64,000 nucleotides of DNA from Cyprinodon diabolis (lineage: Eukaryota > Chordata > Actinopteri > Cyprinodontiformes > Cyprinodontidae), in assembly GCA_030533445.1 (NCBI GenBank), contig CM060064.1:1653416-1717415 (forward strand), read 5' to 3'. The translations under genes and the position numbers were made by a program. The notes under the pieces were generated by a model. That model saw only the letters and a program-made list of their open reading frames with translations. It searched no databases and was not told where the DNA came from. Below, piece by piece: positions 13,101-25,100 of the stretch (position 1 is the first letter of the stretch; every line of letters starts with the position of its first letter).

Positions 13101-16100
13101 GGAAATATAGAAACAGAAAAAGTCAGTTAACATGAGCAACATAAGATTGATTTTAGATAAAGTTCTTTCTCTTTAAATTCTCAGAACCGTGAAATTTTAA
13201 GTATTGTGGGGTTAAGTTGCATTTTGAGTAGTGTGGGGTTAAGGGTCTTGCTCAGGGACCACTAGGCCACCCTCCCCCAACACTCACCACTTAGTAGTCC
13301 GTCATTGTGTATAACTGCAGCCCCTCTGTTGCTGATCCATGTTCCTGGACACTAGATGTTTTCTTTGTTGTAGTGCAGTTCTGTTTTTATAGCCCCTTTT
13401 CCTACTGAAAGCCCCAGCTTTCCTATAACCAAGGTAACAGGAATCCTAAGTAAATCATCATCTGCCCTCCCATCACTCTAGAAGCCCAGTAACAATTAGC
13501 CTGAGAGAAATTGCTTACAGTTTTAGTTCAGGCAGTCCTAAGAACAAATGTGGATCTTCCTTTAGGCTCAGAGACGACCAGCTAGAAGTAAATACCTAAA
13601 CTTAAAATGTCAATTTGACATAAAAAATGTTTCAACCTGCTTCTGGTCACAGTTGCTTTTTAACTGAATGATTCAGTAAAATAACCTCTAAAAACTAACA
13701 TACATGGTTATTTTCTTTTATTATAACAACATGGTAAATCTATAATATCTACAGCATAAAAAACGGTTTTAGTCAAGATGTTATTCATTGAAACTAACCA
13801 TATAAGCATATATTTATATCCAGCGGAAGCTGTAGTGGATTCGACGATGGAAGGATTCCAACAAACCAACCGATGGCATCAAAACCGTGTTCTCTGCTGC
13901 TCTGTCAGCATAGATGAAAAATGAAAATTTCTATTTAAACAAAAAAAAATCTGAAAGTGCTTCATCAGATCATTATTCCAACTAATGCAAAATATTTAAA
14001 AGCGTCACCAAGGGGAGGTGGATTATTATCACATTTATTGGATTAGAAAATAATACTTTTTTGAGGAATTTCTCAAAGCCTAAATGACAAATGGCACCTC
14101 CTATTTTATTTATTAGATTAAGTATAAAATGAACAATGACTGCACTATAGATCATTGTAGTGCCTCCAAATGTATAGCACACATAGAAAACCTCATCTAG
14201 TTCAGACTACAGCTCTTAATTTTAGAATATATGCTAAAATCTATTTTTTAAAGATGTTTTTCATTGTTATTCTAAGCAAGCCAGGTGTGCATTCTCTTCA
14301 ACAGGAACCACAGCACTGAGCGTTGTGTGCACTGCACAAAGTATACCTGTCACACATGCAGGAAGGACTCACCTTGGGTTTGTAGAAACTGCTAAATGGG
14401 ACAATTGTAGCTTCATATGTAGAGCTTTTCCTTGGTGAAATTAATGTTACTGCTATACTTAAGTTATACTGTTTGTCATTATCTAAGCTTAAATGCTGAA
14501 TGACATGAAAAGGTGAGACAAGACAAGATACAATTATTCTCTATGTTTCTTTCACATAGTGAGCTTTGCAACATAAATGAGTCTGTTGGTGAATGGACAA
14601 TATAAATAGGCTCTGCCTTGCCTTGTTGGAAAGCTGGTTATGACCTGTTCTCAGCTCAGGAACTAGGACCCGTATGATATTTGGTTGTTCAATAGGTTTA
14701 ACTAAATGAAACATTTAGATCTGACTTATCAAGATATTCCTGCAAAAAGGTCTGATGCTGCAGGGGAAGGTAATGAAAAGTGGAGCATGCTCTGGTTCTG
14801 ATGCCAGTTTGTTTCAGCCTTATCCAGCCTCCTGTAGAAGGACCGGTCACATCACAGGTTATTAGCATTACAACAAAGACAGTTAGCAAGGTGGAGTGAA
14901 TACACAAGCTGAAGAGGGGAGGGGGGCCTGCAGGAGAACTGGAATTCTCTGGGACTTCTAGTGTTTAACTATAAACTCACATTTATAATAATTTTTCAGT
15001 GACTGGAACGTGCTGCGTTTGTCATTTTAGTGGACGGGAAGTGGCAGCCTTGGTCATTGTGGTCCGGCTGCTCCAAAACGTGTGGAGGGGGGAGTCAGCA
15101 GAGAACCAGGATTTGCTATGGGCCCTTCTTCGGAGGACAGCCATGTCCTGGAGAGCGAGAAGAGATCCGTCACTGCAATGAGAAGAAATGCCCAGGTAAG
15201 TGAGGGGGAAAGCTAAACCCACAGGGTGTAGGAGGGTCCTTCATCTCTTCCTAGACTCCTTTGGTTTCTACTTGTGTGTTGTCCACAGAACCTCATGAAA
15301 TATGTGGCGAGGACAATTTCTCCAACGTGGTATGGAAGATGACTCCTGCTGGAGATACGGCTGCTGTTCGCTGTCCTCCCAATGCCATGGGTGAGCTCCG
15401 ACGCTTCATGATTTCACAGAAGCCTGACCAAATGAAGAGATCTAGTCCTCAGAGGAACCTTTGTGTCCCCACACAGGACTCATCCTGCGCCGCTGCTCCT
15501 TGGATGAGGAGGGCATCGCCTACTGGGAAACACCCACCTATATGAAATGCATTTCCAATGACTATCTCAGTATTCAAACCTTAGTAAGCAGCATTGTTCT
15601 TTTCCTTTCATGCTCCATGAAAATATGTTTATTAGTTATTCGCAGGCTGTATCCTTGAACAGGTCCTCTTAGGTCTAGCAATACGTCCAACCTGAGGGGT
15701 TTATTAGTAGATAATGGAATCTATGAAACCAAGGAAATCTGTTGTTTGTTTTCAGGAAGAGGAACAACTTTTTCATCATTTCAAATTGTGTGAATCTATT
15801 CCATATTTTATTTCTCCTCAACTGTGATGAAACATCAGAAATGTTGCAAAAAAGTTTGAAGACACTTCTCTTCCCACCCAGGAAGCTTTTTCAATTCAAA
15901 ATAGTCAGAAATAGCGTTGAGTTCCAGGTTTTATAGAGTGGACCAAAAATAAAGCCTCGTTTTTGTTTAGAAAACATGCAAGTTGAAATGGATGAACAAG
16001 TCCCACCCTTTGGGATGGAGGTCTTTTGGCTTCATTGTTAGCCTGCAATGCCCCATACCTGTCTATGTCTCTGAAGGGGGGGGGGTCGTTAAAGGGAATT

Positions 16101-19100
16101 GTTGGCCTGGTTGAATAGATGAGGTCTTCATCAGAAATGTTTTAAGTGTTGTTTAAAACTTAGGGTCCAGTTATGCTTTGATCAGTTTTAAGAGTTTTTA
16201 GTTTTTCTGTAGACATCCGTCCCATTTACTCTAGAATTGTCCGAGTATGGTAACCATGGTAACCGTTGAGTATAAATGGAACTCAACTGAACTGGACCGT
16301 GCCAGACACAACTTAACCGCGCTAAAGTTAGTTCAACAGATTGGGCACATGAGCAGACTGCCTCATCTCCTATTTACAGTAAGCGGAATCATTTATTGGG
16401 GTTTCCAGCATGTCCGGCTTTGTAATTCACAGATCTCTTCACTTGTTCAAAACACAAACCTCTTCTCAGCCTTTTAACAATAAAAGGCATCTAAAAAGCA
16501 TGGGGCGACCTGGGATGATGCTGAGACCAAGGCTCCATTGAAATTTGGGCGGAGGACATTATCCAGGCACATCAGTTCCTGAATGTTATGGACGCTGCCG
16601 TGTTTGTATTGCATAATTCCCGCCTTGGGAGCTGTAGTATCATGGATCGCCGATAGGAGGCGAACTGTGCTAGTCTGATGTGTAAATGGTCGTAAGAACC
16701 GAGCTTGGCACGGTTAAGCCGGGCATACACTGTGTGATATTTTCAATCATTGCACGCAGCTACAGCTCAAACTGTGCAATCAAATTGCAGGCTTTAAAAG
16801 TTCACAGCTCAAGATGTTGGTTCTTCCGTTGAACGGCCCGACGCTCTGATGCAATCTACCTGCTCACACTGTAGTGTGTCCAGAAACCACACATAAGACT
16901 CAGTGCAGAGAGATGGCACTGGTTGGACTTATCAATCTGGAAGAAGACGAAGAAAAACTACTCCCTTGTTTGCAGATGTGCAGTGCACAAGGTTCTGGTA
17001 ATCGGCTCGTAGCTCTGCTTCAACACCAGGATTTATCCGCAACCACGGTTTGACTGAATTTCAAACGTGTTTGATTTTCACCTGACCTGAAGATTCCTGC
17101 TGGGGAGGTGGTCATGAGAGGCCGATCGCCCTTCGTTGTCCCCTGTATGCAAAACGACGCAGGACGCACCATGAGGCTGATAGCTGGCCCGAACAAAAAA
17201 ATTCTTGCACAACTGGAGAATCTGCCCGAAAAAGGGCAAAAAATCGTGCAGTGTATACCCAGCTTTAACTGATCCATGCTCATCTGAACACGGCACATAT
17301 CGGTGACAGTGGGCTAGTGGAAATGGGACAATCATCTAAGGTAGTTCAGCTGCATTAAAAACTTGTGACATAGACCTTCAAGGCCAGTAGGATGCCCAGA
17401 TAAGACCAGCCTTAGCGCCATCGGCGGCAATAAACTCAGATCGGCGCATCATATTTGTTACCTTGTGTTTTTCTCTGGTAAACTCTCTTGGTGGGAGGAG
17501 TCTTTGCTGGACTCTTGGATGGCCGTTGTCGGCCATTATCTTTTTCAGCAGACTACCTATTCCTCAATATGTGTACTTGTGCGTTCTCATGTACTCATGT
17601 TCTCGTGAAACGTCATCAGCCTCAATCCTAGTACTGTTCCAATTGACAAGGACAACAAGACAGAGAACAGACAAAGTCCCCGGATGTTCTTCTCGCCCCA
17701 ACCTCTTTACCCAGCATGCATAAGAGCAGACCTGTCCATTCTTGAGACTGACAGCTGTCCCAGCATGAACTGCGGCAGCAGCAGCTTCCTGGTTAGCGCA
17801 CACAGCGCTCAGAGTATGAAGTTAAAAGTTCTCTTTTCTGTTGCTGTTGTTCAATAAAAGTTTTAAGTTAAGTTAAGTTAATTTAAGTTTTAAGTTCATT
17901 TGAGGCGAGAACATTAGACTTTAAGCGTCACTATATAGTCCATTTACTGATTTAATGCATAATTAAAAAAATAAAATTCAGAATTTGAGAGGAACTCCAC
18001 AACCAGTGGACCTCCGAGGCTAACCTCAGCCAGGGCTAAGGTTGGCTTGTCTGCGGCAGTCAGGGCTAAGGTTGGCCCGTCTGCGGCAACCAGGGCTAAG
18101 GTTGGCCCGTCTGCGGCAGCCAGGGCTAAGGTTGGCCCGTCTGCGGCAACCAGGGCTAAGGTTGGCCCGTCTGCGGCAGCCAGGGCTAAGCCAGGGCTAA
18201 GGCTGGCCCGTCTGCGGCAGCCAGGGCAAAGCCAGGGCTAAAGCTGGCCCGTCTGCGGCAGCCAGGGCTAAGCCAGGGATAAGGCTGGCCCGTCTGCGGC
18301 AGCCAGGGCTAAGGTTGGCCCGTCTGCGGCAGCCAGGGCTAAGGTTGGCCCGTCTGCGCCATCCAGGCCTAAGTTGGCCCGTCTGCGGCAGCCAGGGCTA
18401 AGGCTGGCCCGTCTGCAGCAGCCAGGGCTAAGGTTGGCCCGTCTGCGGCAACCAGGGCTAAGGTTGGCCCGTCTGCGGCAGCCAGGGCTAAGGTTGGCCC
18501 GTCTGCGGCAGCCAGGGCTAAGGTTGGCCCGTCTGCGGCAACCAGGGCTAAGGTTGGCCCGTCTGCGGCAGCCAGGGCTAAGCCAGGGCTAAGGCTGGCC
18601 CGTCTGCGGCAGCCAGGGCAAAGCCAGGGCTAAAGCTGGCCCGTCTGCGGCAGCCAGGGCTAAGCCAGGGATAAGGCTGGCCCGTCTGCGGCAGCCAGGG
18701 CTAAGGTTGGCCCGTCTGCGGCAGCCAGGGCTAAGGTTGGCCCGTCTGCGCCATCCAGGCCTAAGTTGGCCCGTCTGCGGCAGCCAGGGCTAAGGCTGGC
18801 CCGTCTGCAGCAGCCAGGGCTAAGGTTGGCCTGTCTGCGGCAGCCAGTGCTAAGGTTGGCCCGTCTGCGGCAGCCAGGCCTAAGTTGGCCCGTCTGCAGC
18901 AGCCAGGGCTAAGGTTGGCCCGTCTGCAGCAGCCAGGGCTAAGGTTGGCCCGTCTGCGCCATCCAGGCCTAAGTTGGCCCGTCTGCGGCAGCCAGGGCTA
19001 AGGCTGGCCCGTCTGCGGCAGCCAGGGCTAAGGTTGGCCCGTCTGCGGCAGCCAGGCCTAAGGTTGGCCCGTCCGCGGCAGCCAGTGCTAAGGTTGGCCC

Positions 19101-22100
19101 GTCCGCGGCAGCCAGTGCTAAGGTTGGCCCGTCTGCGGCAGCCAGGGCTAAGGCTGGCCCGTCTGCGGCAGCCAGGGCTAAGGTTGGCCCGTCTGCGGCA
19201 GCCAGGGCTAAGGTTGGCCCGTCTGCACCATCCAGGCCTAAGTTGGCCCGTCTGCGGCAGCCAGGGCTAAGGCTGGCCCGTCTGCGGCAGCCAGGGCTAA
19301 GGTTAATCTGAGAGCATCATCGGTTTCATTTTATTGTTTTACATTTACTTCAAGTTCTACCTGACAAAAGCCGGAAATGTTTTTGGATTCCATTAAACTG
19401 CTGGATCCATCTGATCATAAAAATAAATATATCATATAATAAATAAATAAATATATCAGAGACACCAACAGAAACTTTCTCCTTCAGACTCGTGAGCATC
19501 TGTCCAAGGCGCAGCGAGGCCTTGTGGGAGATGGAGTCTCAGACGTGTTGACCAAGCTGAGGGTCACATCCAGTGATGGAACGAGCTATAGCGGCGACCT
19601 GCTGGCCATCTTGGATGTCCTGAAGAACATGACAGAGATCTTCAGGAGGGATTACTACAGACCCACCAGCGCAGATATGAGGGTAATGGAAATATTCTTT
19701 TTATAGTGTTAGATTAGATTACACATTAGCTAGATAGAATTAATGTTTAGTTGGATAAAACAAAATAAAACCTTATGGTTCACCAAGGTTGGCTTTATTT
19801 TGGCTGTTTAAACACTCCTGGTCTGTAATTATTATTTAATTTCATTTTAACAATACACTGATTAAATGAACCTCTTAAATTGACAAACCCTCTTTGAAGC
19901 AAAATAATTGACAGTATTAAAACATGAGCACATCAACACATATTTTTATTGTTTTAAACCCATTTTTTAGGTTAATTAACCATCAGATTGGTTTAAAATA
20001 ATCATCATTTTGCCTCTTTTAGAAATACTCATATTTTATACAAGTTAATTTAAAGACTATTTTACAGAAGTGTGAGCAGCACATAAACTTTCATTGAATA
20101 AGGGAGGAAATGCAGCTTTTAGTAGTTAAAACTTTAGCTGTAAGCAGAAATTACATTCTGTTTCTACAACTAACAGCAGAACGATGACGGACATACCTTT
20201 GCTTTCTGTTCCATTAAAACATTGATACCATGCAGGATAAATTCCTCCTTAAACCTGTTTCTACGAGCGAACATCCATGTTTATCAGGGAGTCGTTTCAT
20301 TTATGTCGGCTCTGTATGGCAGGCCGATTTGACATTTATTAGAGTGCTGTCCTCTCTATTGTTCCATTTGCTGATCTCTGAAATAAGATTCTTCCTGGTC
20401 AAAACTACATTCTTACCAGTCAGAACTGTACATATAGATATCATAAATTAAATTTTTGCCAGCAAAATTTTATTTCAGGATGCCAAAAATATGATTGAAA
20501 TTGTAAGAATAAACTTTTAAATACCTAAAGATCCTCCAAATGTTCATTTTGACTTGGAAGAAATGCATTTCAGACATCTGGATTAAATATTCAGTCAGGC
20601 CAATAAATGTCAAAACGGCCTGCCGACCATCATGAGGGCCGGTTGGAGAATCTGTGCCCCAACCGAAGATGCTGACATCAGCATTGAGGCCATATGTGCT
20701 TGTTGTCACCTGTGTTGCACTGAGGTGGTTTTTAAGCTTTACCGCCATTGAATTGGATGCGTTAAATTCCCGGCCCTAGAGTCTGCGCACTGCGGATGCT
20801 GGAGAAGATCGTTCCTCATAAGCTGAGGGATCCTAATGGTTGACAGACATCCGCTGTTAAATGAATGACGAACCTCATCTGTCATCTTTGTTTGCTGAGA
20901 TTTCTAAAAGTTGTTCCAGTCTGGCAGGCTTGGGAAGAAACAGCTTAGCATGCTGACGCAAACCGTTGGGGACTTTTTCATCTTTGATTTTGTTATCAAC
21001 ACTACTTTATTGTCATAAACAATAATTAAATTAAGTATTTATGAATTGAATTTTGAATTGAATTAGGTGACAGTAATGATAGTTTGTTGAGACACCAACT
21101 CAGATTGCACATAGAATACCAGGACAGACACGAATGAAACAAAGAAAAGAAAAGGAAGATCCTGGACGATAGAAATACATCAACAGAAGAAAAAAGTGTT
21201 AAACCGTCAAATACGAATATAATACTTCCTGTGCTGAAGCAGTCATTGAAACAGGCTGGATGTTTAACTAACGGTCAGCAGGTGGGTGTGTGTAAAGGTG
21301 AATTGGGATGTTTATTGTCTGCCTGTAGGGGGCGCTGGCCTTCGCAGCTCTGGTAAAGAAGCTGTTCCTGTTCTGGTGGATCTAAGTAATCTATTTAGGG
21401 AGGAGATTAAAGATCTCAGCAAAGAAGAGCCAGAAGATTTACTCAACCAGTTTTAGATTTAATGTTCCTGAACTGTTTTCCTGCTGCAAGTGGGATAAAT
21501 AGTGCATTCTGCAGGTGGGCAGGGTCTGCGGCTTATCTTCTGGTTCTTTTCTGCACCAGTGCAGCATAACCTGAGGACTTTGGATGACCTTCATGGCCGA
21601 GTAAAGGCTATGAGGATTAAATGCATGTTGTTAAAATACAGAGGAAAAAAAATCATCAGGGAGAGGCTGAGTTCAGAGAATCAGAAAGGATGTCCAGCAG
21701 TTCACACTAAAGCATTCATCCGTGAGGTTTCTCTCTTTAACCCCTTAAGCCCTGAGGGGTCTTAGGAGCAAATTCCGCCTAAAATTAAATATGTGAATTA
21801 AAGTAAGTACAGCTCCCAAACTATAAATTGGAAATACAATTGTTTATATTTGTAGGACAGAAAGGCATTGAGGAATATTTTACAGGTGGAACCACTATTA
21901 TAAATGGCACCATGTCTGATTTATAACAACAATCAGATTAAGCAAAGAAAAAATGAAAAACACTTTAAAACTCCATGAAAGCCCATATAAAACTCTGGAT
22001 GAACCCTCAGACTTTATAGATCTTGACTCAAGCTAATTTGGACTGAATAAGTTGAAGCATGTTTGTTCCACAAAAGTTTTAGTGGGCAGGGTGCTAGGCG

Positions 22101-25100
22101 GAAATGGGATTTTGTAACAATGCCAAAAGTGCAAAATTGCATTCTATAAAAGGGAATCTTGCCACAAAAATATGCTGATTTACATTATTGAAGACCTTCT
22201 GCATAAGGTAAAGCCTTTGCTCTTAAGATTGTTTCATTAAAATTTACCAATAAAATCACCAACCTGAATAGAAAATAAGAATAACAGGGCAGCTTATGTA
22301 ATGCATGCTGGTTACATCACCTGAAATGGTCGCACAGTGACCTCTGACCCCTCCTTGGGAAGGTCTGAGCCTCTAGTTTTTCAATGATGCCGGCCATTAG
22401 GGGGCGGGGCTAAAAATCTCGATTTATTCGTTTACACTGCTACTTGTCAGTCAAAGTGGTTGAAAATTCTTTCTTCTTTGTTTTGCAGAACTTTGTGCAG
22501 TCGGTGAGCAATCTGCTGATGGAGGAGAACCAGGACAGATGGGAGGAAGCTCAGCTGGTAGGAACCTCCCTCCTCCTAAAGCAGCTATGCATGGTGTGTC
22601 GTTCCCTCCCCTGCTGAACCCTGTGCTCAGTAATAACCCCGAGGCTGATGAGTGACGCTATGTCACAACAGCCCACCTGTGTCTTCTCAGACAGACAGTG
22701 GTTAGTAGAAAGGACGGACGAGGAGACAGAAATAGCTCAGCTAATGAGGAGCTGAGTCAAGGCAAACGCCCACTCCTCCATCTGCTGCATTCATCCGTAT
22801 GTAGGTGGCTGTGCCAGGACTGTCACCGTGCAGGTGGGAGAGGAGAGCCGAGGAAACCAGCTGGCCTCTGAAGCCTCTTAATAACTGCCTTTAGTTTTCT
22901 AAACCAAAGAGTTTATTTTGATTTAGCTTCATGTAGCTTCCAGCAGAGTCTTAGGGGAAACTTTGTGATAAACATTTCTGAAGGACACAGCCAAGGAATC
23001 TTCATTCTTAGGGAGGAGAAAGTTCTTCCATGGAAAGGCAAACCAGATGTGGGAATTCATTTTATCATTCAGATTTATCCAGATCTTCCTGATGAACCAT
23101 TGCTCCCTCCAAAGAACAACATGCAGACATCATCGCTAGGCATCCAAGCTAAGCAGCAACCAAAATAAACTTTCGCTTATTTTACTGGAGGACTTTTAGA
23201 TGCCCTAGGAGGTCCAGCAGGTTTCACTATGGTTTCCAGCAGGAGGGAAGGCCTCTTCAGAGTCCATCTCTGTAAAAAACCTTTTGGGTCATCTCAAAGT
23301 AATGAATCCTCTGGATATGATCAATGTGGGGGAGTTCTACTCCTCTGTTACAGTAGTAGCCAGTCAAATTGTCCCCTCTTTCCTTGATGGGCCCTTGGCT
23401 TGTCCTTGGCTGGTCCCCTACAATTCCTTTTTAACATCAATATCTGCACTAAAATATTCTTTCTGTCATGATTAGTGGACATTAAGATCTAAAGAGAAGC
23501 GTCATCTCCTGGTCAGACCCTGTAATTCAGTGAAAGGGTGGAGTATGAGTAACAATATGCAAGAGGGGGTCACTGCAGTGGCTGGAATTTTGCTGGGAGT
23601 CACAGGGAAGTTGGCTGCCATTCGGCTGGTTTTGAATGGGAAGGGACATTTTGAACCATCCAGAAAGACACCAGGCAGCAGCAGCAGCATGCACCAGTTC
23701 ATGAATGGTTTGGTGATCTTCTAGTCAGATAGAGCACCATGTCACCAGGCAAAAACATCAGAACATGGACGATTCAGACCTGAAACCCCAGAACTTAACC
23801 TCACCTGAACCCTGTGTTTGGTTCCTGATGACCAGGAGGAGAAAGGTCAAAGTCATCCAGACCCCAGTGAGAAGACAAGAATAATGGGCAGGCTCTAAGC
23901 TAGAAATATTTCATGGGGTGTACACTTTAGGCTCTGTGTGGCATAGGGGGGTCAGGGGTATCCTCCCCCAGTAAAATGTAGAAATTTAGACTCTGAAATA
24001 CTATTTCCTACATGTTGAGGTGGAATGGTGAGCTTATCTAGAGGTGGACATTTCATAAGGAAGACATGAGATCATTTTATGCCACAATATTATGTTTCAT
24101 AGGTTAAGTCTAATGCTACGTTCACAATGTGATTTCACCTTCAAAAAAGCTTCTGCTGCTTCTTTTCTGTTGCTTGTCCACATTAAGGTCAGACGTCCAG
24201 TAAAATCCAGTCATTGTGATGCTGGAAGACCCAGCCTCCACCCATCTTCAATGCTCTAACTGAGGGAAGGAGGTTGTTCCCCAAAATCTCCCAATTCACG
24301 GCCCCGTACATACTCTCCTTTAATACAGCGCAGTCGCCCTGTCCCATGTGCAGAAACACACCCCAAAGCATTGTGTATGTGTTATCAACATTGACCATGG
24401 AAACGGTGGTCCCAGCTCTTTACAAGTCATTGAGCAGTTCCTCCCGTGTAGTCCTGGGGTAGTTAGAAAATGTCTAATAAAAAAAATTCTGTCTTGAAAT
24501 CTGTGTTATATTTCTGTTGAAACCAGAATCCTTTCCTTTCCCATTGAGTTGCGTCCCAGTGTTCACGGGGATGGACGTCTGTGTCTTCGGCAGGCGTAGA
24601 GCTAACAGAACTGGCAGCGTTGCGAGGCAAGGGCTCAAACATGTACGGCTGGAAGCCTTCTACACCAAACCAAGCTTCTGCCGCCCTGGCGTCCTCTTCC
24701 ACAACATCTTCGTCCCCGCTTTCCTCCTCTAAATAAAAAATGGATGGCGGAGGAGACTCATCCACGACCTCCGACACTAAACTCTCCTCCTCTTGCATGT
24801 TTCTGCTGTCCATAGCGTTCCTTGACAGCGTCGTTTCTAAATCACCAATTTAGTGCTACTTGGTGCCAATGGAATTTCCCATTGGGAACCTGCTAGCACT
24901 AAGTTGCTAACTGGTTAGCAAGATGCTTCCGACAACCCGGCCACAACCAAACTTGCCTGCGAACCTTTTACCACAACTATCCCGCCCCCTTGATACCAAT
25001 CACATTCACTTTATTCACTTGTGTAAAGTTGTGCACCACTCTGGAGAATTCTGCAATGCAACGGTTGGAACAGCCGCTTGCCTACGACTTTAAGGAGGTG

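Larger units (their letters stand above)
15584..19487 (+). other. Intron between HormR and GAIN with MITE and 30-bp minisatellite
   Basis: 3.9 kb holding a dispersed repeat (15838-16130), a PIF/Harbinger-like MITE (16717-17264) and the 30-bp minisatellite (18027-19306). Between them lies low-complexity AAGTT repetition near 17855-17895. No exon is seen. Confidence 0.8.

Noticed and set aside
15838..16130. Possible second gene from short ORFs around 15742-15936
   Set aside because: The stretch is part of a dispersed repeat also found at 10155 and 42575.
18047..19270. ORFs of about 60-100 codons repeating [10 protein letters not shown]
   Set aside because: They are frames through the 30-bp minisatellite.
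18027..19306. CRISPR-like repeat array
   Set aside because: Units are directly tandem without unique spacers, in a vertebrate intron.
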